A DNA stretch of 64,000 bases from Melastoma dodecandrum (Eukaryota > Streptophyta > Magnoliopsida > Myrtales > Melastomataceae), in contig JARUPY010000054.1 in the NCBI GenBank assembly GCA_029817715.1, positions 248,001 through 312,000 of the forward strand. Reading direction: 5' to 3'. This document shows, piece by piece, positions 12,945-22,598 of this stretch (position 1 is its first letter; each line of letters begins with the position of its first letter). Under the pieces are notes generated by a model, which saw only the letters and a list, made by a program, of their open reading frames with translations, searched no databases and had not been told where the DNA came from. Made by a program: the position numbers and the translations under genes.

Positions 12945-13305
12945 AGCGGAAAGGGACGGGAACACCTCCACATTCTGCCATACAATTGGGCTTGGATCCA
13001 GAAGGTGACAAACCGAACGGGGATTATCGATCGTGTTTGATATGACTTCCCTGTTTGGCCCTTTAAAAAAGATTTCCCCATGGATGCTTCCTAGGACTAA
13101 CGACCAGTTTAATGCTCGCTTTCATTCGTTGCAGCAGACGAATATCGACAGAAGATGAGACTTGGCCCTCATTTACTGGACCGCGTAGAATGAGTCCGAA
13201 CGACTCGATATGTCATACCTGCCACACGGCAATCTTTTCTTAATACAGATGCCATTCGATGGTTCAAGTATAGTAATCGCTCAGCATGAAGGAACAGAAA
13301 GGTCG
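12945..13305 (-). pseudogene. Truncated WAKL 5' fragment with the start region deleted
   Basis: Bases 12945-13008 match the exon 1 segment of WAKL copy 1 at 11710-11771 (coding around the CGG-P-PFP motif). The match then jumps directly to the 5' flank corresponding to 11878 onward and continues to about 13305. The jump removes about 107 bases carrying the start codon and signal peptide. Nothing of the receptor downstream remains. It reads as a partial duplication of the neighbouring gene's 5' end followed by an internal deletion. Confidence 0.75.
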
Positions 13306-13929
13306 CAGTGTATGAATGATCTGAAGTTAGAGAACTCTTCGACGTCGATGAACATTCAAACCCTTGAATCCTCACGCAGCTGCAACAAGTTATTCGCTAA
13401 CTGCCAAACGCGGCATCGGACGAGTCTTTCGTGGTGAAGACAAAGTTTCAGGCATGCCCGTAATGCTGCCTAAGAATAGTCCAACCGAGCTGGACGATTT
13501 CGATTTTGCTTGATTTTTTTAAATATTTTTGGTTAATCTCGGATTAGTCCAAATTTGAAGGCTCAGCCTTTAAATTTAGCCATGTTCACTGTTACTACTG
13601 ATGCCGCCACATCACTGCCTAACTTACAGAAACAGTTGGAATTTAGATGCTGCCGAACTGCTTTCCTCCCTCTCTTCCACAGGGCGTCGACTCACATTCA
13701 AACCGATGCCAACCGATGCCGCAAGGCAGTCCTTCTGTGTCTATTTTTATCATATTATTTTATTTTTTGGGCCGGGCATTGTTTGGTCATTGGATTTAAA
13801 AGCGAGCCCCTCTTGAATTCAAGTCCACTTGTCTGAATTACAGACACTATGCATGTCCCTATAAAATTTATGATTTCTAGAATTGTTTTACCCAATTGAA
13901 GTGTCCGTACGCTGGAGTTCTCTTAGTTT
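13306..13929. other. Intergenic spacer with a short palindrome
   Basis: No gene is evident. At 13551-13577 there is a near-perfect inverted repeat with arms AAATTTGAAGGC and GCCTTTAAATTT. A phrase around 13770-13805 (GGTCATTGGATTTAAAAGC) recurs near 22895-22915, suggesting a shared dispersed repeat. Confidence 0.5.
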
Positions 13930-14330
13930 TTTCTGAAGAGGTTATTCAACAACGGTGAGCTCGATGGGGAGTCCTTTCTCCTCGGATATCAACTGTTTTA
14001 TCGTGCGTTTGGATGCATATGCTCGTGCCTTACTGCCGAACCGAAGACTATAATATCCCCAGCCGAAATGGTCCTTGCCTTAATGGTCTCGGCTCCTCCG
14101 GCTATATCGACATCTCATCCATTTCCCAGGAAATTCAAAGTGGGAGGGGGCGGAAGGGAAATTGCCCTGTTGACTGACTGCTTGAGAACTGGTGGCGAAG
14201 GGAAAGCTTTAGAGTCCATCTCGGCAGGGAAATTTTCTCCCGCGGCGGCGGCACTTTATTCGGCAAGTACATCTCTTCTTGCATATCAGATGAATCCAGA
14301 CGATCTAATATATTACACTTACATCCGAGG
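13930..14330 (+). pseudogene. WAKL GUB_WAK-domain fragment
   Basis: This is a degenerate piece of WAKL exon 1, corresponding to the middle and end of the extracellular domain of the gene at 25244 (around SRNGSCLNG, the SISKEF region, and ASRMNP). The reading frame changes several times, so no protein can be made. Bases 14055-14303 are identical, base for base, to 24305-24553. The fragment lies just upstream of another WAKL copy in the same orientation, as its twin does at 24.3 kb, so fragment and gene were evidently duplicated as a unit. Confidence 0.8.
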
Positions 14331-14658
14331 CCCCCGTAAGTGGAGAATGAATTCATTAACAAGCGCTATTCTTCTCTTTCTTATTCTCCTATTTTTTTTC
14401 TTATCAACAACGCTTGCAAAAGTTGTGGAGTACCAGAAATTGCAAAAAAAAAAAAAAATGATGATAATAAAAACCATGAAATAAGTGGCAGTTAAAAGTA
14501 ATTAAAAAGGATGATGGGGGGCTTTGCTATTTTGATACCTGCCTAAGCCTAACGAAAAGGAAGCATCCTCGCATTTGCAAAGGAAAGGTGAGCGGCACGC
14601 GGAATCCCTCGCCCAATAAGACCCCCCCCTTCTCCGGTCGTCTTTCCATCGGGAGAAA

Positions 14659-15995
14659 ATGTTACCTAAGATGAATCGTCATTGTATCCTTGCTATGCTT
14701 CTGCTTCTGCTTTCCTTTGGATTTTCCCTAGTGATCAGCATAGAGGGCTCACTCCTGGCACAGCCCTCCTCTTGGCCGAATCCCGACTGCACCAAGGTAT
14801 GCGGAGGAATTAAAATCCAATACCCGTTTGGCATCGGACCAGGTTGCTTCCTCAAGGACGAGGACTGGTTCGAGATAGAATGCCAAAGCAGCGCTACTTC
14901 CCTAGCGATTCCCGTCTAGCTTTAGTTTTGCTTCAGGAGGCGGCGCTTGAATTGATAGCAACTCTATCAACTGCAGTTTCAGCACAGGATGGGGTAATGT
15001 ACAATAAGTCAGTAGAGAAGAGAAGTTTCATACAAATGCATTGACAGAAAAAGAACCTGGCGGTTAACACCACAATCCGGCATAAGCTCAGTGGCAGCTG
15101 TGACGAATTCCTTTCCATATTTCGAAGCGAAGGACATTTGAACCTGCTGTAGCTCCGGTAAATCTGCACATCTGGGGGCAGCAAAGCACACGCTGGAAAT
15201 AGCCTCTTTGAGGTCGATAGGACAGTCCCTAGAGCTGGAAATAATCAATATCACCTTAGCTGAGGTAGAAAGGTATTCTCGAGTATATGTCCGCTATCCA
15301 ATTATTTCAGACCCCAGATGTATGGGGAACCAGACCGGGAGCCCCGTGAGCTTGTTAGGTAGCCCCTTCTCCTACACCGACCCCTTCTTAGTCACGGTCG
15401 GATGCAATGCTCATGCCTTACTGACTACTAGCGATAACCAAGAGTATGGTTGCGGAACTGATGACTTCTATAATCCCAGCCGAAATGGTTCTTGCCTTAA
15501 TGGTACCAGCTCCTGCTTTATCGGCATCCCATCTATTTCCGAGGAATTCAAGGTGGAATTCACGGGAGGGGCAGAAGGGAATTGCACATATGCCCTGTTG
15601 ACTGATCTGGAGGGGTTGCCACTTCGAGACTTACAATCCGTCTTGGACCAGAAATTTTCTCCCCTGGGGCTTAGTTGGTGGATCCCTTCGAATGCATCTC
15701 TTGCATCTCGGATGAATCCACACAATCTAAGTTTCATCGAAAACAGAAAACATAACTACTCCTGCAATTCTGATGAACGGATGGGCCGTTTATACTGCAC
15801 GTGTAGTTCTGGTTTCCGTGGCAATCCTTACATGGAAACTTGCGAAGGTAATGTCTCTGATATCACATCTCCATTAGCTTCGGATTCCTCTGGTTCTCTT
15901 CTGACTCTTGATGACCAGAGAAATGGAAACTTTCAGCTGGAGAAGGTCTTAAGTGAGTTAATCATTTCTCGTCTTTTCAGATATTGACGAATGTG
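14659..15995 (+). pseudogene. WAKL copy 2, exon 1 disrupted and kinase lost
   Basis: The start codon, signal peptide and GUB_WAK motif ([16 protein letters not shown]) closely parallel the intact gene at 25244. The frame hits a TAG at 14917-14919, where about 310 bases of foreign sequence (14920-15232) replace about 20 bases of the original. The WAKL frame then resumes ([20 protein letters not shown]) to the normal exon 1 donor near 15847, through the intron, and into the first bases of the EGF exon (DIDEC) at 15981. At 15995 the sequence switches abruptly to an oppositely oriented WAKL copy. The gene therefore lacks its EGF and kinase exons and cannot encode a receptor. Confidence 0.88.
14920..15232 (-). 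pseudogene. Captured IST1-like gene fragment (two partial exons and their intron)
   Basis: On the minus strand, 15230-15057 encodes CPIDLKEAISSVCFAAPRC followed by DLPELQQVQ and YGKEFVTAA, then PDCGVNRQ. This is the core of plant IST1-like regulators of Vps4 in the multivesicular-body (ESCRT-III) pathway. A GT donor follows at 15056, an 86-base intron ends with CAG at 14971, and the frame resumes at 14970 with LIELLSIQAPPPEAKLKL, the expected next IST1 segment. Because the intron is kept, genomic DNA rather than mRNA was inserted. The fragment has neither start nor end of the gene and lies antisense within WAKL copy 2. The identification is from remembered family sequence. Confidence 0.82.
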
Positions 15996-17626
15996 CCGAG
16001 AGCATGTGCTCATCGAGCAATGGCTCAGTTTCCCCGTAATCAACATCTGACCAGTCTGTTGAGAAATCGTGATACTCAGTCACTGCAGTGATATTGCTTC
16101 CCTGGTTCTGCAGCACAGGGGAAGGAAATGCGATCTTCCTCACTTCTTCCAACTCGGCAGCTACTTCTTTCATCGCTGGCCGGTTCGTGCTGTTCAAGCC
16201 TAAGCATCTTTTGGCCAGAAGCGCGACCCTCCAGATCTCTTCTTCTCCATTGTGCTTCATAACTTCTGGGTCAAGAATCTCGAACAAGCAGTCATCCTCC
16301 AATGAAATACGTCGCCAGGCTCCTACCCTCATGTTAGCACGACGAAGAGATTGGCTTTTGTCCAGTTAAGAGCTCCACAAGCAAAACTCCAAAGCTGTAT
16401 ACGTCGCTCTTGTCAGTAAATTGATTTAACTGGAAGTACTCCGGGTCTAGGTACCCAAGTGTTCCTCGCACCGGTGTGGTAACATGGGTCTGGTCTAGGG
16501 AAACGGATTTAGAGGTTCCAAAATCTGCTATCTTGGCTCGAAATTTCTCGTCCAGAAGGATATTGCTGGACTTGATGTCTCGATGGTAGATAGGCATGGA
16601 TGCTGCTGAGTGTAAATATGCCAAGGCCCCCTGCAGTTTCAGTCCCAATATGAAGACGTGTTTCCCAAGTTACGGGGAACTCCTCATTCGGTTCATGGAG
16701 ATACTGGTGAAGAGTCCCATTCGTTCTGAACTCATAAACCAGGAGAGGAACTTCAGTCTCAAGGCAACAACCCAGCAAGTTGACGATGTTCCTGTGATTT
16801 ATTAGTGACAGGATGACGAGTTCGTTGATGAACTCTTCGAGCTTCCCTTCATCTACCACCGTTGATCTTCTGACAGCTACTATTCGACCATCAGTCAACA
16901 TCCCTTTGCATACAGTCCCCTGTCCTCCGTGCCCGAGAATTCGGCTCTGGTTTAAGTTTTCCGTTGCAATCTCTAATTCCTTCGAGGTGAATATTTTGCT
17001 CTTCTCGATGCTTCCCTCAGGAGAATTCAGCTGTTGCTCCAGAATAAGACCGCCATTTCGTTTGTAGCATCAGTCCCCTCCAATCCTGAATGAATTTGTA
17101 CGGCCGATGGGCGAAGTATAGCAACAGTATCCCCCCAAGAGCTGAGCCTAGCGCTGCACAATTGGAAGGACATATATGATACTCTTATGAGCTTTGACAC
17201 CTTCAAGGAATAGTATGTTGTTTTGTTTCGAAGTCATTCCTCGGAATATATTCAAAAGGCAAATGATATTTTTTGAGGAATACTTTCTAATCTTCCAATA
17301 CTTGCTCTTCTATCGGCTAAAAGGGCGACATCTATGGAAGTGGTCAAACATTATGTATTTCGACCAATGGTACATGTTCGCTTGTTATTTTTTACCGTAT
17401 ATATGACTCAATGAAACATATATCCCAATCTGCCTGACGTAGGAATAGCTTTTCGGCCCAAACAAGAGAACACTAAGTCGAGCAAACCATATGGAAATGT
17501 AAGACGGTTGTGGATGAATAGAAGCAAACTGTAACCTATAACTGGCTTGGTCCATTTCTTCCCTCCATCATTGTAGTTATAGCACTAATCGGAGCAACTC
17601 GTGTTGGTATATCTGCTTTCATCTGA
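15996..17626 (-). pseudogene. WAKL copy 3, decayed kinase and EGF exons
   Basis: This is a minus-strand copy closely matching the intact gene at 44036-46769. Its kinase exon runs from about 17154 down to 15996, and the EGF exon remnant is at about 17626-17540. Lesions include a 14-base deletion near 17066, an extra C near 16630, a TAA stop near 16335, and an 8-base deletion near 16300. The C-terminal end, including the stop, is cut off by fusion to WAKL copy 2 at 15995/15996. The GUB_WAK exon is absent: homology ends near 17656. Motifs such as HRDIKSSN and GYLDPEY are still legible, so the decay is recent. Confidence 0.88.
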
Positions 17627-17656
17627 AGTAATGAAAATGATTTTTGTTTCATCTGT
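15996..17656. repeat. Segmental duplication of 44053-45738
   Basis: The plus-strand sequence matches 44053-45738 in the same direction, covering kinase exon, intron, EGF exon and adjoining intron, with scattered substitutions and small deletions. The left edge abuts WAKL copy 2 at a one- or two-base overlap. The right edge is after TTTGTTTCATC, where the two copies diverge completely. Confidence 0.85.
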
Positions 17657-17659
17657 GTC

Positions 17660-17925
17660 ATGACCCAATTTTTTCTTAAAAAATCACAAAAATTGAAAAG
17701 AAAATACAAAAAATTAAAAACCATCGAAAATTAATAAAGATTATCAAAAATCGTCCAAAATTAATAAAATCATCTAAAATCACAAAAATTCACAAAAATC
17801 GAGAAAAGTTATAAAAAAATTCGACAAAAAATAATAAATAGCAAAACTTAGATAGAGGCTCAGAAAGGACGGAGAAAGAAGCACGGAGAAAAGAGAAAGA
17901 AAAAACAGAGGCTTCGTCGTCAAAG
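17660..17925. other. A-rich low-complexity leader
   Basis: This consists of degenerate repeats of phrases such as AAAATCACAAAAATT and AATTAATAAA. It separates the end of the WAKL duplication from the first captured gene fragment. No coding potential is seen. Confidence 0.6.
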
Positions 17926-17937
17926 TTGAGGATTGCC

Positions 17938-18396
17938 ATGGAGGAAGTCATCGAGAGCTGCAGCAACAGCAGGAGCGGCGGCGGCAGACATGAGGGCAGC
18001 CTAAGGCGAGGCAGGAGGTCCAGGCAGAAGTCCGACGTTTACGATGAAGTCCTCAGGAGGGTCAGGGAGTCCGACGTCTCTGATTTGGGGATTCCTGGCT
18101 TCGAGGACGACTCTGGTCCCACTTCAATCGTCTCCCCATTTCGTCAGATAAAGGAGTTACAGTCGAGTCTCGGCATTGTGAGGCATGGCTCGGCAATGGA
18201 GAAGCAGCGGATCTTAATGGAGATAACAGAGCTGAAATTAGCAAGAGCGGCGGCTATTCAAACCGCTGTTTGCAAGGGGGAGATGTGGAAATTATTGGGT
18301 GACAAAGACAAAATACAGAAGAAGATTGAAATCTACAAGGGGTACATAAAGAGCGTGAACATTCATGCTGCAGTGAAACGGGTATCCCGTGGATAA
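17938..18396 (+). CDS. Chimeric ORF: STY46-like N-terminus fused to a coiled segment (152 aa)
   Basis: The first 60 residues or so carry ESCSNSR, then VYDEVLRRVRESD and IPGFEDD, matching the N-terminus of STY8/17/46-type ACT-domain protein kinases. In those proteins PGFEDELWAHFNRLP follows. Here the LWSHFNRLP continuation is still legible at about 18107-18136 but in another frame, so a one-base change shifts the ORF. From about 18140 the sequence changes to a helical, charged segment (MEKQRILMEITELKLAR, GDKDKIQKKIE) resembling the coil of proton-pump interactors, though that likeness is weak. The ORF keeps the donor's start codon and some leader. It is probably a by-product of fragment capture; whether it is expressed is unknown. 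Confidence 0.45.
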   Translation: MEEVIESCSNSRSGGGRHEGSLRRGRRSRQKSDVYDEVLRRVRESDVSDLGIPGFEDDSGPTSIVSPFRQIKELQSSLGIVRHGSAMEKQRILMEITELKLARAAAIQTAVCKGEMWKLLGDKDKIQKKIEIYKGYIKSVNIHAAVKRVSRG

Positions 18397-18402
18397 GGAG
18401 TT

Positions 18403-18835
18403 AAGGAATATGTCTCGGAAATCCCTTCCGGATCTGCTGGTTCAGGGCTGGCCTTACGAGATTCATGAGGTGTGGGCCATGTCGTTCCTGGTCAATTGCT
18501 TCAAGGTTAGCGGCCGTGAAATCGAGTGTCGCCTGGAGAATGTCCTCGCCGTGAACCATCAGTTGGCTTGCTTCATACAAGCTCAGCATTCCACGAGACA
18601 CGTATTCAACACGTACCACAAGAAACCTTGTATCGCTGTTGGCGAAGTAGCCTGAAGTACAGAGCCACCATGTGGAGCCGTTTGCTGCCGCAGTTTCCCT
18701 GTCCATCAACGAACTCGGTGTAAGCACCGTACAGCTTCGACAGCTCCTCTTCCATCTCCTTCTCGAAGTGGTAAGCAATGCCGAGACGCTGCACCCGGTC
18801 AATCAACTCCAGCTTCCATGAAAGATGGTCCGCGT
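18403..18835 (-). pseudogene. Terpene synthase N-terminal domain fragment
   Basis: On the minus strand, KLELIDRVQRLGIAYHFEKE is followed by LYFRLLRQQRYKVSCG. After a frame change come SRGMLSLYEASQLMVHGEDI, LDFTAANLEA and ALNQQIRKGFPR. These are hallmark blocks of the N-terminal domain of sesquiterpene or monoterpene synthases, normally in consecutive exons. The linker between the blocks is missing and there is no recognisable intron. No catalytic C-terminal domain with DDXXD is present. It is a dead fragment lying antisense between two plus-strand fragments. Confidence 0.85.
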
Positions 18836-18843
18836 TCGCTTCG

Positions 18844-19038
18844 CTCGTCAAGACTGCCTCCGATGTGGATCCGAACAACGCAGATTCCAGCATCAGGGGA
18901 GAAACCGACGACCCATCCTTTGCGGGCGAAATGTGGAGCAACACGTCGGAGAAGATAGTTGCACTGCTGAATGACCGAGAGAAAATCCAACAAGTCAGAA
19001 ACAAGGAGAAGAGGAAAGTTGCCGAAGTCATTTTATAG
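18844..19038 (+). pseudogene. Unidentified coil-coding fragment
   Basis: The open frame contains SFAGEMWSNTSEKIVALLND followed by REKIQQ. It shares GEMW, a lysine-rich helix and a (D/N)(K/R)-(D/E)-KIQ motif with the segment at 18275-18325, so it may be a second piece of the same donor gene. No family is recognised with confidence. Confidence 0.3.
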
Positions 19039-19189
19039 ATGAAACCTGGCAGAGTAGGAAGAAGTTGTTATGCTTCACGGCAGTTGATTCTTCTCATACC
19101 GAAGACATGCAAGCACATGCAGTAATTTTATCATTCGTTGATCGGCGCATTAATCGGAAGTTGTTCTCCATGACATGTGATGGATCTTC

Positions 19190-19810
19190 GAGTAGCAATA
19201 TCATACCTCGTCACCCAGTCGAGCTCAACCTTCCTCGATGTATGAAGCCTGTCCCATAAGCTCCCATTGGGCAAATACTCGTACACCAGGAGGCTTGAGT
19301 CATCACTGGTGATGCTACAGTAAAGCTTCACCACATTCACATGCGTTATTGAGCTGAGGGTTTCTACCTCCGCCTCAAATTCCCGGAATCTCTTCTCACA
19401 TGTGCCGAGGATTGGGGTGGTAGCCTGGGCTTTCTTCTGATTGTTGCAGTCGGTGTTCCATATGTGTTTCACTGCAAGCTCCTTGCCGTTAGCTAGGACG
19501 ACTCTGTAGACATTCCCTGAAGCACCCCTGCCTATCAGATTCTCTGGTTTTATCGATTCCAGGATCTCGTCCTCGGTGAAGCTCAGAACTCGGAAGGACT
19601 TCACATCCCACAAGTCTTCCTCGAGTGATTGTTCGTGCTTCTTTTCTCTCTTGTTTAGGTAGAAGAACCCAAGACAGAGGCACAGTAGCACAGCAAGGAG
19701 GGAGAAGCAAACGATAAGCGTGTGAATATCCTTTGACATACCAGGATGGTAAGAACACTGTCGGAACGAGCTGATTGTGTAGCTGCAAAGCCAGGGTGTC
19801 CGCAAAATCG
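19190..19810 (-). pseudogene. LRR receptor kinase fragment (RLK7/IKU2-type)
   Basis: The minus-strand frame runs from just after the LRRs (LCSYTISSFRQC) through a membrane segment and a juxtamembrane part with SFRVLSFTEDEILESIKPEN. It continues into the kinase N-lobe: glycine loop IGRGASGNVYRV, ATP lysine in ELAVKHIW, and KLYCSITSDDSSLLVYEYLP. It stops at about residue RYDIA, before the catalytic loop. The order and wording match subfamily XI kinases close to RLK7 and HAIKU2. Without the ectodomain and C-lobe it cannot signal. It ends abruptly at about 19190. Confidence 0.85.
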
Positions 19811-19830
19811 CCTGCCCCATCTCCATCACG

Positions 19831-21599
19831 CGTTCATCGCCGGAGAAGATAATCCCTTTGACTACCCATAAGAAGACTGTGCTGGTCGATTGAACTAAAT
19901 TCCCTAGAATTATGATTGAATTTCATTCCATTGGACAGTGTTGGGATACCACGTAGTATAGAAAAGGGCGGGGCCACTGTAAGGTTGGGATCAGATTTCT
20001 AACACTCGGGAACATTCGAGGACCTGCAGATCTGACAGCACATTGAAGGATGATAAACTTGACACCTCAAGCAAGTTTCTCAAGTGGCCGTCCCGATCAC
20101 CCACACCCGACCACCTCCACTCTTCTCAAACCTGGCCAACAACTTCCCCACCTCTGCCACAACCAACTTGCCCTTGTCCAACACCAACTGCTGCTGTTGC
20201 AGCTGAACCGTGACAATAACCCCATCCGCAGGCGGCTGCTCCACTAGCCACCTTCAGCAACCTCATCTGAGCCACCGCCGTCCTCCTGCCCCATGACAAC
20301 CTCAGCCATCTTCTTCTCACTGACCCCATCCACGCCGCTGTCCTCTGGCACCACACCGCCGTCGCCAACCCACGGCGTCTCTCTTCAGCATTCTCAGCTT
20401 AAACGACCGTGCCTCCTTCACCCACTAGCGGCTCCACTGAAGGCCCAAGGTGTTTTCCTGACTACAGCTCCCTGGAACAAAGAGCGACGGTTAGAGGCGA
20501 TCTCCTCACAACGGTGACCCACAACGTCGTCATTGCATCCAGAAACCGGCCTTCGATCGGGCAACCTCCCCGAGTTAGCACCGCCGCTTGTGTTTCTCCC
20601 GAGATCCGCAAGCTCTGAGTACCTCGATTCGAAAGTGAGTAACCCATCCCCCACTTCTCTTTGCCCACCGTCGGATTCTTTATGAATTTTGTTTGGGATT
20701 TTTTGTCTGCTGCCGTTTGATTTGGGTGGCATTGCAGTTTCTTTTACTCATTTTCATTTAGTTAATTGCATTATTGAGGTACGATCCTTTATTCACCTAT
20801 TTAATGCATTCCCTTTGCGTCTGGTTAATTGCTTTATTTCCCGTTTGATTTCTTCTCTGTCTGATTTTTATTATAAATATATCTTGTTGCGATTTTAAAC
20901 GTAACCCACCGTGGTTTTATATTAATTCATTCATTACGCTCATGTTAAGGAGTGGGTTTACGTTTAGATTGTCTGATTTTGTTTATACTTTCGTCAAAAT
21001 TTTTATAAACTTAGTACAATCCAACTTTCACGAGAATAACTTTAGTTATTTATCTATTTTAGAAGTCTCAAAAATTTGTCGAACAGTTTACTTCGTTTAT
21101 TCGATATTTATGCATGTATCTCGGGGCGTGCCTTGCGGACAACCAAGGCATGCACCCCATTCAACGTGTTCAAGATAACGAAGTATTCGAGGGATTATTT
21201 GGATTCTCGAATATCAAGACCCTCTGAAGACGACTTCGCACTCACCAACGTTACGGAATCAGCGGCTCGCCGGGTTCACTGTAAACATATTCTAAAAACA
21301 GCACCGTGAAGTATAAACGCTAACGGGAGCGTTATACGAAAAGCGAGCAATGATACAAATACCCGATTCTCCCTTGAATTCACTTTTTGGCTTAGAAACT
21401 GTTAATGGCATTAATAAATCTATGATTTGCATTTTTGCCCAAAAATGAACCTTTCAGGAATATTCTTCTAAAAATGATTCACGTAGACATTTTAAGTATT
21501 ATTAAGTCGAGAATTTTATATATATATATATTAAACAACTTCTTTTCTAAAATCGAGCTTAAATAAAATTGGACATTGTGAACACACGATAAAAACCTC
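19831..21599. other. Spacer of unknown origin, C-rich then AT-rich
   Basis: Bases 20050-20640 are rich in CCA and CAC words and have open frames on both strands, but the translations are low-complexity and match nothing recognised. Bases 20640-21600 are AT-rich. No gene is supported. Confidence 0.45.
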
Positions 21600-21639
21600 C
21601 ATTTTCTTTGTGATGCATGCGATTTAGTAATCCCTAATT

Positions 21640-22598
21640 CCCGAACCATAACGAATCTCTATAGTTTTCTAACTTGAACTTAAAATAAATTAGTGGCGAC
21701 TCCGATATTTTCAAAATCGGAAGCCTCATCGTCAAGGGAGGATATTCATTTTCAATGGAACCGGAAACAGGATCCACCCGCGACAGATTTGGCGACTCCG
21801 CTGGGACGCTTGGGTAATTTTCTAGAGGATTAGGGTCGAAAAATTGATTTCCAAATTGGGGGCAGCCTCGCCTTCTCCAGCTGGCGCAGCAGGATGGAGT
21901 TCTAGATTGCATCCCGTGAACCGAGGTGTTTAGGGATGATCCGAAATGGTTCTCTACTTCACAGGGGACAAGATCTGAAAGTTGAGCATGGCAGCACGAC
22001 TTCACTTTCTTATGAGAAAGTCGAAATCATCAACCTAAATGCTATGGCTGTCAACTTTCTTCGCTGTGCTCTATCTCCTATAGAGTACAACCGGATCTCT
22101 GCATGTACCACAACAAATGGGATCTGGGATCGACTTGTTCTAACCCATGAAGGGACGGATCAAGTCAAAGAAATAAGGATAAATCTGCTGGTTCAGTAGT
22201 ATGAGGCCTTCAAAATGAAGCCTGATGTATCTATCTCTGAAATGTATGATAGACTAAATACAATCATCAACAGCTTAACCCTTCTTGGGAAGAATCATAC
22301 TAATGCCGAATTGGTGAGAAAGGTCAAGAGGTCTTTGCCCATGAATTGGGAAGCTAACAAGACCGCAATTGAGGAAGCCAAAGATCTAACAATTCTTAGG
22401 CCGAAACAGCTTATGGGTTCTCTCCTCTCCTATGACGATGTATCAGATGATATAGAAGCAGAAACAGATGAGGAGCTCTCCTTGTTAGTAAAGTGTTTGA
22501 ACAAACTTCTTTACAAGAAACGCTTCAAACGAAGAGTTAAACCCAAGTCTTCTAATCTAGAGGACAAAAAGGGCCAGTATGTTACGAATGTAACATAA
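21640..22598 (+). mobile_element. Retrotransposon remnant with copia-type gag (UBN2 domain)
   Basis: From about 21936 the frame encodes ALSPIEYNRISACTTTNGIW, then LTHEGTDQVKE, a TAG stop at 22198, and after it MKPDVSISEMYDRLNTIINS, ELVRKVKRSLP and EEAKDL. These are the standard blocks of the gag (UBN2) domain of plant Ty1/copia elements. Translation stops near 22598 without a zinc knuckle or pol. Just upstream, at about 21790, GGCGACTCCGCTGGGAC resembles primer-site leaders seen in some plant gypsy elements, so the remnant may be composite. It is non-functional. Confidence 0.75.

Larger units (their letters stand above)
17656..19830. mobile_element. Mosaic of captured host-gene fragments, candidate Helitron or Pack-type element
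   Basis: Within 2.2 kb lie pieces of at least three recognisable unrelated gene families in mixed orientation: an STY46-like kinase first exon (+), a terpene synthase (-) and a RLK7/IKU2-type LRR kinase (-). Coil-coding pieces (+) that may derive from a proton-pump interactor sit between them. Such mosaics are typical of Helitrons and Pack-type transposons. The element start would fit an A/TC boundary at about 17653, but no convincing CTRR end with a hairpin, terminal inverted repeat or target duplication was found, so the class is inferred only from content. Confidence 0.5.

Noticed and set aside
14068..14484. 138-codon open frame that recurs at 24318
   Set aside because: Another frame of the decayed GUB_WAK fragment; its identity between the two places reflects the DNA duplication, not protein conservation.
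17653..20050. Helitron ends for the fragment mosaic
   Set aside because: A possible 5' TC after A exists and CTAG occurs near 19905, but that CTAG is followed by A rather than T and has no GC-rich hairpin upstream, so the ends were not annotated.
20050..20732. Overlapping proline- and serine-rich frames on both strands
   Set aside because: Composition of a C-rich stretch; no domain or splice logic supports a gene.
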